The notes below the pieces were generated by a model. The model was not told the origin of the DNA. It saw only the letters and a program-made list of their open reading frames with translations, and searched no databases. Below are positions 16,742 through 25,544 of a stretch of DNA of 64,000 nt, one piece after another (positions within the stretch are counted from its first letter, which is position 1; each line of letters begins with the position of its first letter). This DNA is from Bacillota bacterium (GTDB lineage Bacteria; Bacillota; Clostridia; Lachnospirales; Lachnospiraceae). Location of the stretch: positions 124,001-188,000 of the forward strand of contig JAEWAK010000060.1 in NCBI GenBank assembly GCA_023391695.1. Reading direction: 5' to 3'. Made by a program: the position numbers and the translations under genes.

Positions 16742-19700
16742 TTGAAGAATCAAAACGAACTGCAATTGGAAAAAATGCTGGAGGTACTGGGGGGCTTTGG
16801 ATTGAGCTCTGACTTGCTTGAGACAGCGGAAAAATACCTTTTAGAGGGGAACAAAGAACTGCTGCCTGCATTTCCGAAACAGGATTTATCAGAAATTAAG
16901 GAGGAAGACCAAAAGGCTTGTGTCCATTTATTTTCACATTTGATGAAAAGAAACCGGCTGAATGAAGCTCTCAGGTTATTCCATATCGTATATCAAATGG
17001 GGGGATCTACCAGTACCCATGTATTTCCGATCCAGGAATTGCGGTACAGCATCGAAAATAATGATTTTATCAAACATATAGAAGCATACCAGGCAGTCAC
17101 TCTGTATGCGGAGGGTGTCGCTTATGAGAGATACCAGCTGCGGAGGGAGACGGTCAAAAAGCTTTTAAAGCTTGCCGGACACAGGAAGGAAGTGCTCACA
17201 GAAGCTCTTGACAACTGGCAGAGCAAATATGATAACGGTAAACTACTGGTTTATACCGCTTATTTTTCTCTGCTGAAAGAAGAGGAACCAAAGGCGGAAG
17301 GGAAAAATGGCATATTAAAGGGAATAGCAGGCGTTTTCCGTAAGAAGGAAGCCGGATATGCCGAAACCTCGGAAGAGGGAAGGCATATCAAAGACTTTGA
17401 AAAAAGTGTTATTGCGAGCATAGGCAGTCTGCTGCCCGTCAGTGACACAGAGAAAGAGTTAATACTGGAATACCTTAAAGCAGATAAGGAGGGAAACCGG
17501 TCCCTTAAGGAGGAGGCAGCCCAGCTGTTTAAAAAGCATCCCATGGATGAGTATCTGCTGGAACTGATGATCGGGTGCATTAATGTGCATTACGGTCTGT
17601 TCAGCCGCTTGCAAAGCCTTATGAAGTTATGTGCCTATGGAAATCTGGAAGGTACCTTAAGTACGGTATATAATTTTATGAAAAAAGCCGACACCGGTTA
17701 TTTTGCGGGCAAATTCAAAGCCGATTTGATGCTGGAGGCCGTACCTTATATTATCTGGTGCGGTAACAAAGGGATAAAGGCGGCGCTGTATTATGAAATA
17801 GAGCATGATAATGAGGCGTATGTAAAGGCAGTGGGACAGGCTTCCCTGGAGGTTCATGCGGTGCTCATGGAAGCACTCAGGGAAAAATCACCAAAACAGT
17901 ATGAAAGTATGGCTGCCACGGGCAACTTAGAACTACAGAGAAAAATAGCAGAGAGTATTCTTCCGGAGGGCAATGCAAGATCCGTGGTCCAGGATTTTCT
18001 TTTACATGACACAGGGATAGAAGCTTTGTATCCTTATGCCAAAGAATTACAGAGCGGCAGAAGCTATTATTACAGCCATACGGGGGAGAAACTGGAGCAT
18101 TACATAAAAGCAAACGGATGTGATAATTTTTATAAACGCTGTATGACTTATCTGGTATTCCGTGAGAGCGGGTACTTCTTTTCTCATTATTTTAAATCAG
18201 ACCCGGAGGGCGGATATCAATCTGCGGAGATCGAAACATTATTTCAATACTGGGAGGATACGGGGCTTGCTCTTTCGTATCAGTTGAATACTGCGGAGCT
18301 TATCTATGAGAGCCTGTATACAGAGCATAGAAAAGCCTCTTTTTTAGGCCATGTAGTTAACATATTAAAAAAATATTTAGTTGAAAAAGAAGAAGAAATG
18401 TTAAGGGCCTTTGAGCTGTCGGGAGCTATCGGAAGATTTATGGGAATCTGCACTCTGGGAACGGCTCCAGGGCAATATAAGCAAATTTTGCTGAAGGCCT
18501 TTTCGGATACCTCCAAACTGGTAATGGAACGTCTGGTTGAGATAATGGCGGAACAGGAAGAATGGGAAGCTGACGTACTGGACAAATTGAAATCAAAAAA
18601 ATCTGCGGAGCGGGAGACTGCCCTGCTTATCCTTATAAAATGGAAGAAAGATTATACATCCGTCCTGGAAGAAGCATTGGCAATAGAAAAAAGTAAAAAG
18701 CTCCAGGATATGATAAAAAAACTTCTGTGTATAGAAGAAAGCGGGGAAGGCATCAGCGTTATCTCAGCAGAAGAATACGTCAGGGAACTGCATAAGGGCG
18801 GAAGAAAGAAAGGGCTTCAATGGGCTTATGAGACTCCTTTTACAACGGTGCACGAAGAAAATGGGGCGGAAATACCGGAGGAATATATGCAGGCCATCCT
18901 CCTTTGCTACTATAACATGGGAGTTCCGGGAGTAAACAAAGAGGTGCTTCGACTGACAGAGCCTTTAAACAAGAAAGAGCTTGCTCTCTATATGAATGAG
19001 CTTTTTGACAAATGGATGGAGAACGGAGCCGAGGCAAAGAAAAAATGGGTTCTCTATGCGGCAGCCATTCACGGCGGCGCCGATATTGTCCACAAGCTTC
19101 AGGCCGGCATTAACCAGTGGCCCCAGAATGCAAGAGGCGCCATTGCGGCGGAAGCTGTAAAAGCACTGGCCTTAAATGATACCCCAGCCGCTCTTCTCAT
19201 TGTAGACAGTATATCGAGAAAGTTCAAATTTAAGCAGATTAAAACAGCAGCTTTAGAGGCACTTGGCTTTGCGGCAGAGCAGCTTGGCCTTACCACAGAG
19301 GAATTAGCGGACAAAATCGTACCGGATCTTGGCTTTAATGAAGATATGCAGAGAATCTTTGATTACGGAGAGAGACGCTTTTTTGTAACTATAACGCCGG
19401 CACTGGACATTGAGATAATGGATGAAAATGCAAAGAAGATAAAGAATCTTCCCGCCCCCGCCAAGAAGGACGATGAAGTAAAGGTACAGGCCGCCTTTGA
19501 AGAATTCAAACTGTTAAAGAAACAGATGAAAGCAGCTGTGGCAAACCAGAAACTCCGCCTGGATTTAGCATTGTCAGTTGAAAGAAAATGGGATACGGAG
19601 GCCTGGAAGAGTCTCTTTGTCAAAAATCCGATTATGCACCAGTTTGCAATTGGCTTAATCTGGGGAAGCTATCAGGGGGATAAGCTATTGGATACTTTCC

Positions 19701-20302
19701 GCTATATGGAGGACGGAAGCTTTAATACGGAGGATGAGGAAGAATTTGTTCTGCCGGAAGAAAGTAAAATCGGGCTGGTGCATCCCATTGAATTAACAAA
19801 AGAAAGTATTGAGAAATGGGAGGAGCAGCTAAAGGATTATGAAGTAGTACAGCCGGTGGATCAGCTGGCAAGAAAGGTATTTCCGTTAACGGAAGAAGAA
19901 AAAGGGAAAAAATATCTGGAACGTTTCGGGGGGTATGTACTGAATCCTATGTCCCTGTCCGGGAAGCTGCTGGGAATGGGATGGTACCGCGGTTCCGTAC
20001 AGGACGCCGGAGGATATTATACCTTTTACAGAGAAGATGTCCCGCTTTCTTTAGGAGTTGAACTGCATTTTTCAGGCTCTTTTGTGGGCTATGAAACGGA
20101 GGATGTCACCGTGTATGAGGCCAGGTTTTATGAAGCCGGCACCATTAAGAGAGGAAGCTATGAATACGATGAAGTAACGGAAGAAAAGGCCATAGTGCTT
20201 GATAAAGTGCCGGCAAAATACTTTAGTGAAATCATCTACCAGCTGGAAAAAGCAACTGCCTCCAGTCAGGAAAGAGATGAGAACTGGAGGAAAGACCGGT
20301 AA
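16742..20302 (+). CDS. Giant helical-repeat protein with C-terminal DUF4132 (MolR/YehI-type)
   Basis: A 1186-aa cytosolic protein. The first 1000 residues are alpha-helical with irregular HEAT-like repeats, including a helix-rich segment at about 640-870 and a charged coiled-coil-like part near 905-950. Residues about 1056-1170 form the DUF4132 tail, with G-M-G-W-Y-R-G-S and V-Q-D-A-G-G-Y-Y as recognisable parts. E. coli MolR/YehI has the same tail and lies beside yehKLMPQ, so the co-occurrence is conserved across phyla. No WGR domain is seen here, unlike some relatives. TTG start with AGGAGG at 16728-16733. It may act as scaffold or target of the MoxR/VWA machinery; this is inference. Confidence 0.82.
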   Translation: MKNQNELQLEKMLEVLGGFGLSSDLLETAEKYLLEGNKELLPAFPKQDLSEIKEEDQKACVHLFSHLMKRNRLNEALRLFHIVYQMGGSTSTHVFPIQELRYSIENNDFIKHIEAYQAVTLYAEGVAYERYQLRRETVKKLLKLAGHRKEVLTEALDNWQSKYDNGKLLVYTAYFSLLKEEEPKAEGKNGILKGIAGVFRKKEAGYAETSEEGRHIKDFEKSVIASIGSLLPVSDTEKELILEYLKADKEGNRSLKEEAAQLFKKHPMDEYLLELMIGCINVHYGLFSRLQSLMKLCAYGNLEGTLSTVYNFMKKADTGYFAGKFKADLMLEAVPYIIWCGNKGIKAALYYEIEHDNEAYVKAVGQASLEVHAVLMEALREKSPKQYESMAATGNLELQRKIAESILPEGNARSVVQDFLLHDTGIEALYPYAKELQSGRSYYYSHTGEKLEHYIKANGCDNFYKRCMTYLVFRESGYFFSHYFKSDPEGGYQSAEIETLFQYWEDTGLALSYQLNTAELIYESLYTEHRKASFLGHVVNILKKYLVEKEEEMLRAFELSGAIGRFMGICTLGTAPGQYKQILLKAFSDTSKLVMERLVEIMAEQEEWEADVLDKLKSKKSAERETALLILIKWKKDYTSVLEEALAIEKSKKLQDMIKKLLCIEESGEGISVISAEEYVRELHKGGRKKGLQWAYETPFTTVHEENGAEIPEEYMQAILLCYYNMGVPGVNKEVLRLTEPLNKKELALYMNELFDKWMENGAEAKKKWVLYAAAIHGGADIVHKLQAGINQWPQNARGAIAAEAVKALALNDTPAALLIVDSISRKFKFKQIKTAALEALGFAAEQLGLTTEELADKIVPDLGFNEDMQRIFDYGERRFFVTITPALDIEIMDENAKKIKNLPAPAKKDDEVKVQAAFEEFKLLKKQMKAAVANQKLRLDLALSVERKWDTEAWKSLFVKNPIMHQFAIGLIWGSYQGDKLLDTFRYMEDGSFNTEDEEEFVLPEESKIGLVHPIELTKESIEKWEEQLKDYEVVQPVDQLARKVFPLTEEEKGKKYLERFGGYVLNPMSLSGKLLGMGWYRGSVQDAGGYYTFYREDVPLSLGVELHFSGSFVGYETEDVTVYEARFYEAGTIKRGSYEYDEVTEEKAIVLDKVPAKYFSEIIYQLEKATASSQERDENWRKDR

Positions 20303-20374
20303 GTTTTTAAAAAAGGGTATACTAAAAAATATTTTAAAGCTTAATATAATCGGATTAACAGCAGAGGTGTATCG

Positions 20375-21220
20375 ATGGTTATTTATGAAGATATGGTTTA
20401 TCTGGATTCAGGTTTTCCGTTCGAGATCAGACAGGTAGTATTAAATAAAAAAGATAATTGTGAAGGATCTTTTCACTGGCATAATTTCTGTGAAATTACT
20501 TATGTACAAAAGGGAAAAGGCAATTACTTTGTGAATGGTGTAAAATATGAGATGAAAGAAGGGGACCTGATTATTTTTAATAATGTGGAACCTCACGGCT
20601 GGATGATCCAGGATGATATGGATGTCCTGGTCATGACTTTTTCTACTCAGTTTGTTTCTGACCTGAACAGTGATTACTTAAAACCATTTGTTGAACGCGG
20701 AAGTAATTTCATGAATAAAGTAAGCAGGGCGGAACCTTACGCCAGTGAGATCGCTTTTGTTATGAATGAAATCTATAAGGAATATAGAGAGAAAATACAG
20801 GGATATGATTTATTGATAAAAGCGGATGTTCTCCGGATTCTTACCTTTTTAATCCGATACTGCCAAAATACATCCGCTGTCTTTCAGATCGAAAATCTGA
20901 GCCAGAAAAAAAGTAATATGAAAAGGCTGAAAGAAGCTTTTCAATATATCAATGATCATTATACGGAGAAAATTACATTAGGTGAAGTAGCAGGGGCCGT
21001 GTACATGAGTGAAAACTATTTCAGCGCATATTTTAAAAAAGTAACCAATACCAGTTTTATTGATTATATTACCTCCCTTCGGTTAAAAAAAGCCGGTGAA
21101 CTGATGAAACATACGGATATGAGCATGGTGGAAATTGCGCTGGAGTGCGGTTTTAATAATATGTCAAATTTTTACCGTATCTATAAAAAACATGTCGGTG
21201 AATTGCCGAAGCGTAAATGA
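20375..21220 (+). CDS. AraC family transcriptional regulator with cupin sensor domain
   Basis: A 281-aa regulator. The N-terminal cupin (about 20-95) shows S-F-H-W-H-N-F-C-E-I-T-Y and G-D-L-I-I-F-N-N-V-E-P-H, the sugar-sensing AraC type. The C-terminal 100 residues are the double helix-turn-helix, with Y-M-S-E-N-Y-F-S-A-Y-F-K-K and I-A-L-E-C-G-F-N-N-M-S-N-F-Y-R-I-Y-K-K. It lies 73 bases past the DUF4132 gene in the same direction and convergent with an oxidoreductase. The latter is a plausible but unproven target. Confidence 0.9.
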   Translation: MVIYEDMVYLDSGFPFEIRQVVLNKKDNCEGSFHWHNFCEITYVQKGKGNYFVNGVKYEMKEGDLIIFNNVEPHGWMIQDDMDVLVMTFSTQFVSDLNSDYLKPFVERGSNFMNKVSRAEPYASEIAFVMNEIYKEYREKIQGYDLLIKADVLRILTFLIRYCQNTSAVFQIENLSQKKSNMKRLKEAFQYINDHYTEKITLGEVAGAVYMSENYFSAYFKKVTNTSFIDYITSLRLKKAGELMKHTDMSMVEIALECGFNNMSNFYRIYKKHVGELPKRK

Positions 21221-21248
21221 AACAGTGAAAAGAAGGAAATAAAATAGC

Positions 21249-21282
21249 CTGTCCTTGTAATGCATTTATATTGCAAGGACAG
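21249..21282 (+). terminator. Hairpin after the AraC regulator
   Basis: Arms at 21249-21261 and 21270-21282 pair over 13 bases with one G-U around an eight-base loop. No T run follows, so termination is likely but weak. It lies 28 bases past the stop. Confidence 0.55.
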
Positions 21283-21336
21283 ACTATAGGGGAGATCATA
21301 AGCCAATACAGATATCGGTTACAGTTCGATCATGGA

Positions 21337-21425
21337 TACCGCGAGGTGTCTTCTGTGAGTGGAGCAGACCGAGGGTCACGGAAAAACCCAAGTTTAACAC
21401 GCGCGAAATTACGCAGCTATGCTTG
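21337..21425 (+). repeat. Dispersed intergenic repeat, copy 2
   Basis: Same flanks as copy 1: 13 identical bases at 21337-21349, and a 20-base tail at 21392-21411 with two differences. The hairpin arms are TTCTGTGA (21351-21358) and TCACGGAA (21376-21383), which keep pairing through compensating changes. The segment between reads as the reverse complement of copy 1 (GGAGCAGA here, TCTGCTCC there). A small ORF across it has no ribosome binding site and I do not count it as a gene. Confidence 0.7.
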
Positions 21426-21463
21426 CATTTCAGGAGAGCCCCGGCTTTTTCTGATAAGTTAAG

Positions 21464-22600
21464 TCAGGGTAAAAGGTGATATTCATCCAATATGGAATTT
21501 ACCTTTATCGGTGTCCCTGTTTGCAGGGAGCGTTTCATGGCTTCCATAATGGCAATCGTATGGATGCCTTCCTTTAAGTCCGGTACAGGTGTTTTACCGG
21601 CCAACAGCATTTGGGCAAAATAATCTATATAATTCTGATATTCGCCTGCATGGTGGGTTTCACCTTCAAAACGGAAATAATAATTATGCTTTTCATCATA
21701 GCAGTAAGTATTTTCATTATAAAATTCTTTTTCGTCTGTATCCAGTGCATAGGGCTTTTTGCCTTCCGGCAGTTGGTTTTTTAAGGTTTTTTGATGCATT
21801 ACCAGTTGGTTATAGCCGCCTCTTGAAATTCCTTTTGTACCTCTTAAAGTGCACTCGATCGGAAATTCAATTTTTTTATTCAGACAGGGAGTTGCATAGG
21901 AACCTTCAACAGTCGCATAGATTCCGCTTTTATCTTTAGCCAGAAATGTAAGAGTATCTTCTACGTTTAATCCGAATTCTTTGGTGTTTGAACTGACAAC
22001 TCCGTAACCAAATACCTCTTCAATATCAGGCAGATACCAGGCAGCCAGATCTATAGCATGTATCATAAAATTATACATCCATGAAAAACCAGCCGCTTTG
22101 CTCCAGGGACGATCCAGAAACCACCTTGAATCACTCTTATAATGGGCTTCCACAGTTACCAGCTCCCCTATCGTTCCGGCTTCATACAATTCCCGCTGGT
22201 GTTTTACTGATTCAAAGAATCTGGTACTTTGTCCAATAAATATTTTTTTACCGGTTTGTTTTTGGCATTCCAATAATTCTTTTGCATCCGCCAGCCCGAT
22301 CAGTACCGGTTTGGTGCATATTACATGTTTTCCGGCCTGTAAAGCCTGTTTGATATGGGCTGCATGAAACTGATCCGGTGTGTATATCCCAATTACGTCA
22401 ATTGTTTCGTCTTCCAGCAGTTCTTCATAGCTGGTGGTGTATTTGTCCAATTGGAATTCTTCACAGCGATGCTTGCAAAGTTCCTCATTTAAGTCGCAAA
22501 TATTACCCAGTATAAAATGCTCACTGTTTAAAGCGGCTGAAATGATACTTCTTCCTTCTCCAAGTCCTACAACTCCTAATACAAATTTGTTTTCTACCAT
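21464..22600 (-). CDS. Gfo/Idh/MocA family oxidoreductase
   Basis: A 378-aa NAD(P)-dependent dehydrogenase on the minus strand. The N-terminal Rossmann motif is V-V-G-L-G-E-G-R. The family T-K-P-V sequence stands in place of the usual E-K-P, with C preceding it (V-I-C-T-K-P-V-L). Substrate-domain features include F-M-I-H-A-I-D-L-A-A. The start has a good GGAGG eight bases upstream. It is convergent with the AraC regulator and may be its target. The Glu-to-Thr change in the E-K-P motif is uncommon; Lys is retained. The substrate is unknown. Confidence 0.87.
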   Translation of the reverse strand: MVENKFVLGVVGLGEGRSIISAALNSEHFILGNICDLNEELCKHRCEEFQLDKYTTSYEELLEDETIDVIGIYTPDQFHAAHIKQALQAGKHVICTKPVLIGLADAKELLECQKQTGKKIFIGQSTRFFESVKHQRELYEAGTIGELVTVEAHYKSDSRWFLDRPWSKAAGFSWMYNFMIHAIDLAAWYLPDIEEVFGYGVVSSNTKEFGLNVEDTLTFLAKDKSGIYATVEGSYATPCLNKKIEFPIECTLRGTKGISRGGYNQLVMHQKTLKNQLPEGKKPYALDTDEKEFYNENTYCYDEKHNYYFRFEGETHHAGEYQNYIDYFAQMLLAGKTPVPDLKEGIHTIAIMEAMKRSLQTGTPIKVNSILDEYHLLP

Positions 22601-22843
22601 AGTGATTCCTCCGTAATATACCTGCCGATGATTCTGTCAAACCTTCCACAGTAATATGAATTCCTGTTTCTTTATACTTACATCATAGCCGGATTGGGGG
22701 TATATTTCCTCCACTATTTAAAGAAATTATGTATACATTTTTAACCTTACAAGTAAATTCCCCGCTTCTTAGCGGATTGCAATTTTACGGAAATGAAATT
22801 ATAACTTTGTCAGGATTCGGGTTTAAAAACAAATTGGTCCTGG

Positions 22844-23926
22844 TTACACAGTCTGTTTAAAAAGCTTTATTATCCCGGTATTATTTAAGTGGGATAATAA
22901 GGATAATGTTATAGGCAGGCCAAACAGACCGATTACTCCAAACAATTGGGCACCAACAAACATACTTATCAGAGTTACGACCGGATGCAAACCAATCTGG
23001 CTTCCCACGATCTTCGGCTCAATAATATTTCTGATTACCGTAACAGTCAGGTATACAATAAGCAGGCCGGCCGCCAGCGGATAATTTCCCTGAATAGCAG
23101 TAATAATCATCCAGGGAATCATTATGCCTCCGGTTCCCAGTACCGGTAATATATCAAAAACTGCGATAGTAAAAGCAATAATTATGGAATTGGGAACTCC
23201 AATAATTGTGAGGCCTATGGATAATTCTACAAAGGTGATTCCCATTATGAGTGCATAAGAGCGTATGCAGACAAACAGTGTTCCCACAATATATTCTTTT
23301 ATATGTAGAATCAGGTCGCGGCCTTTTTCGGGAAACTGCCGTATCACAAACCCGGTGAGTTTATCATAATCCCCTGCAATAAAAAAAGAAGAAATAACCA
23401 TGAGGAGCAGTTTTATAAAAAGTCCCGGGAGGGCAGAGGCGTAGTTAGATACAGTGCCGACCACTTTCATGGAAAGTGATGAATTAAAATCCCCAAGGGA
23501 CTTTACAAACTGGGAAAACAGGTCATTTAAAGTAGTAACCAAGGCAGGATCCATACGATAAACTGCCTGTTCGATTCGATCAAATAATACAGTTAAAACC
23601 GGTGCTACATACTCGGAATAAACATCCGGCAGCCTTGAAAAAAAATCAGTGCAGAATGTAAACAGCCTGATACCAAGTAAGGAAATCAAAACTCCGATCG
23701 TACTGTAAAATAGCAAAATAAAGAAAATAGAAACCAGCTTATAAGGAAGCTTAAGTTTGCTTGAAACAAACCTGGAAGGTTTGTTTAATAAATAAGCTAT
23801 TATAAAAGCAAAAATAAAAGGTGTTATTAACCCCAGACCATATTTGACGATAAAATAAATAATTAGTGCAATTAATGCTACATATAAAAAGTTTACAATA
23901 AATTTTTTCCTTTTTTCGTATTCCAT
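22844..23926 (-). CDS. AI-2E family transporter (YtvI/PerM-like)
   Basis: A 360-aa polytopic membrane protein with about eight hydrophobic segments. The family pattern includes an early P-F-I-F-A-F-I-I-A-Y-L-L-N-K-P and a late G-T-G-G-I-M-I-P-W, with I-V-G-S-Q-I-G-L-H-P-V. The family includes putative autoinducer-2 exporters, PerM permeases and the sporulation protein YtvI; which of these applies cannot be decided. It starts at ATG after GGAGG. A terminator-like hairpin on the same strand ends only about 30 bases upstream of the start. Confidence 0.88.
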   Translation of the reverse strand: MEYEKRKKFIVNFLYVALIALIIYFIVKYGLGLITPFIFAFIIAYLLNKPSRFVSSKLKLPYKLVSIFFILLFYSTIGVLISLLGIRLFTFCTDFFSRLPDVYSEYVAPVLTVLFDRIEQAVYRMDPALVTTLNDLFSQFVKSLGDFNSSLSMKVVGTVSNYASALPGLFIKLLLMVISSFFIAGDYDKLTGFVIRQFPEKGRDLILHIKEYIVGTLFVCIRSYALIMGITFVELSIGLTIIGVPNSIIIAFTIAVFDILPVLGTGGIMIPWMIITAIQGNYPLAAGLLIVYLTVTVIRNIIEPKIVGSQIGLHPVVTLISMFVGAQLFGVIGLFGLPITLSLLSHLNNTGIIKLFKQTV

Positions 23927-23957
23927 TAAAAAACCTCCATTTAATTAAAATTGCAAA

Positions 23958-23998
23958 AAAGCATAGCCTGCAATCTTTTAAGACGTAGGTTATGCTTT
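23958..23998 (-). terminator. Terminator-like hairpin just upstream of the AI-2E gene
   Basis: The 12-base arms (23958-23969 and 23987-23998) pair with one G-U. On the minus strand the stem ends in six T. It would stop minus-strand transcripts coming from 24.0-24.6 kb, where no convincing minus-strand gene exists. It may therefore be a transcriptional attenuator in the leader of the AI-2E gene. Confidence 0.6.
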
Positions 23999-24429
23999 CT
24001 ACATATAAATAATTTATGTTAATTTATGCTTTTTATTTTTGCCGCTACAAGTGCCATCATCCATTATGTTGAAAAAATCCTTTCTTAAATATGTTCATTA
24101 TAAACAAAAGGAATTCTTAAGTCAATACGAAACAGATTTTTAATAATTTTAAAATTAGCCTGGAATACACCTGCCCCAGGAAGTTTATTACTACAGTTAC
24201 AGAATTGCAAATACTATAATAATCGAAAACAATACGGATAACACTAAACTGACTTAAAACCATGAGCGAGCAGATACCGGCTGTGGTTATGCAGGCAACA
24301 GTTGCCAAGCTCATGCCGGAAGCAGATTTCTTTACTTCCCGTATCCAAGTAATTTTTCTTTTTAAAAACAATGTGTTATAATTAAACAAATAAAAATTTT
24401 AACTATAAGTACATTAGAATATAATAAAA

Positions 24430-24531
24430 GGCAGGTTTTAGCTGCCGTGTGAAGGACACAGATTGAAATATTTACCATAAACCTTGAAAAAGCGGCTCAT
24501 TTTATTCCGCCCCTCTTGGGAAAAACTCAAG
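24430..24531 (+). promoter_or_regulatory. Four short hairpins in the leader of an EamA transporter
   Basis: Successive small stems: GGCAG/CTGCC (24430-24446), TGTG/CACA (24448-24460), GCGG/CCGC (24492-24510) and CTTGGG/CTCAAG (24515-24531). They end about 65 bases before the transporter start. I do not recognise a known riboswitch. The 23999-24429 stretch upstream has no other feature I can support. Confidence 0.3.
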
Positions 24532-24596
24532 AATTTATTACAGATTACGAAGAATATTAGTGTAGCAGGATTGAAAAGAAAGGATAATAAAAAGTT

Positions 24597-25457
24597 ATGT
24601 GGGTAATGTATGCTTTTGGTTCGGCACTGTTTGCAGGAATAACGGCCGTGATTGCGAAAATAGGAATTAAGAAAACAGATTCTAACATAGCTACTGCAAT
24701 ACGTACTATAGTAATCCTGATCTTTTCATGGATTATAGTTTTCGTGATTGGTTCACAGAATTCCATTACGGATATCAGTAGTAGAACTTTGATTTTTTTG
24801 ATCCTGTCAGGTATTGCAACCGGAGGTTCCTGGTTATTTTATTTTAAAGCTCTCCAGTTAGGAAATGTGAATAAGGTAGCCCCGATTGACAAGTCAAGTA
24901 CCGTAATGACCTTTATTTTAGCATTTCTCGTTTTAGGAGAAAGCATAAACTTAATTAAATTAACAGCCATTATTTTAATTAGTGTTGGTACATATCTGAT
25001 GATAATCAGAAAAGATGCGGAACCGGACAATATGAAAGAGCAGAAATGGCTGATTTATGCAGTCCTTTCCGCAGTATTTGCCAGCCTGACTTCCATACTT
25101 GGTAAAATCGGAATTCAGGGAGTCGAATCCAATCTGGGTACGGCAATACGCACAATTGCAGTATTAATTATGGCTTGGGTAGTCGTATTTGTTTCCGGTA
25201 AACAGAATGAGATTGCAAAGATTGACAGAAAAAGTTTAAGTTTTATCTGTTTTTCCGGTATTACAACGGGGGTGTCCTGGTTATGCTATTATAAAGCTTT
25301 GCAGGAAGGAGAGGCATCTATCGTTGTTCCGATAGATAAATTAAGTATTGTAGTTACGGTTGCTTTTTCCTGGTTCTTCCTGAATGAAAAACTTTCTAAA
25401 AAATCTTTTATAGGGTTACTTTTACTGGTATCAGGGACGTTGCTGCTTTTAGTATAG
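24597..25457 (+). CDS. EamA/DMT-family transporter with strong internal duplication
   Basis: A 286-aa membrane protein with ten predicted helices made of two EamA units, about residues 1-137 and 148-286. The halves are unusually alike: I-A-K-I-G-I, N-x-x-T-A-I-R-T-I, S-G-I-x-T-G-x-S-W-L and P-I-D-K recur in both. It is a drug/metabolite-type exporter of unknown substrate. A weak AAAGGA precedes the ATG by about 13 bases. Another EamA transporter, unlike it in sequence, is encoded convergently downstream. Confidence 0.9.
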   Translation: MWVMYAFGSALFAGITAVIAKIGIKKTDSNIATAIRTIVILIFSWIIVFVIGSQNSITDISSRTLIFLILSGIATGGSWLFYFKALQLGNVNKVAPIDKSSTVMTFILAFLVLGESINLIKLTAIILISVGTYLMIIRKDAEPDNMKEQKWLIYAVLSAVFASLTSILGKIGIQGVESNLGTAIRTIAVLIMAWVVVFVSGKQNEIAKIDRKSLSFICFSGITTGVSWLCYYKALQEGEASIVVPIDKLSIVVTVAFSWFFLNEKLSKKSFIGLLLLVSGTLLLLV

Positions 25458-25544
25458 TGTTTTTTACAGGCAAGGGACGGTTTACTGTATATATCCGATA
25501 TTATAAAATCTGGGCTTGCCCTGTGACTTAATCAGGGATATTTT

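Noticed and set aside
21271..21462. 63-codon ORF across the second dispersed repeat
   Set aside because: It runs through the repeat hairpin, has no similarity to any family I know, and lacks a ribosome binding site.
24117..24389. 90-codon minus-strand ORF with hydrophobic stretches
   Set aside because: TTG start with no ribosome binding site, no recognisable family, and AT-rich sequence prone to chance hydrophobic translation. The downstream terminator alone does not prove it.
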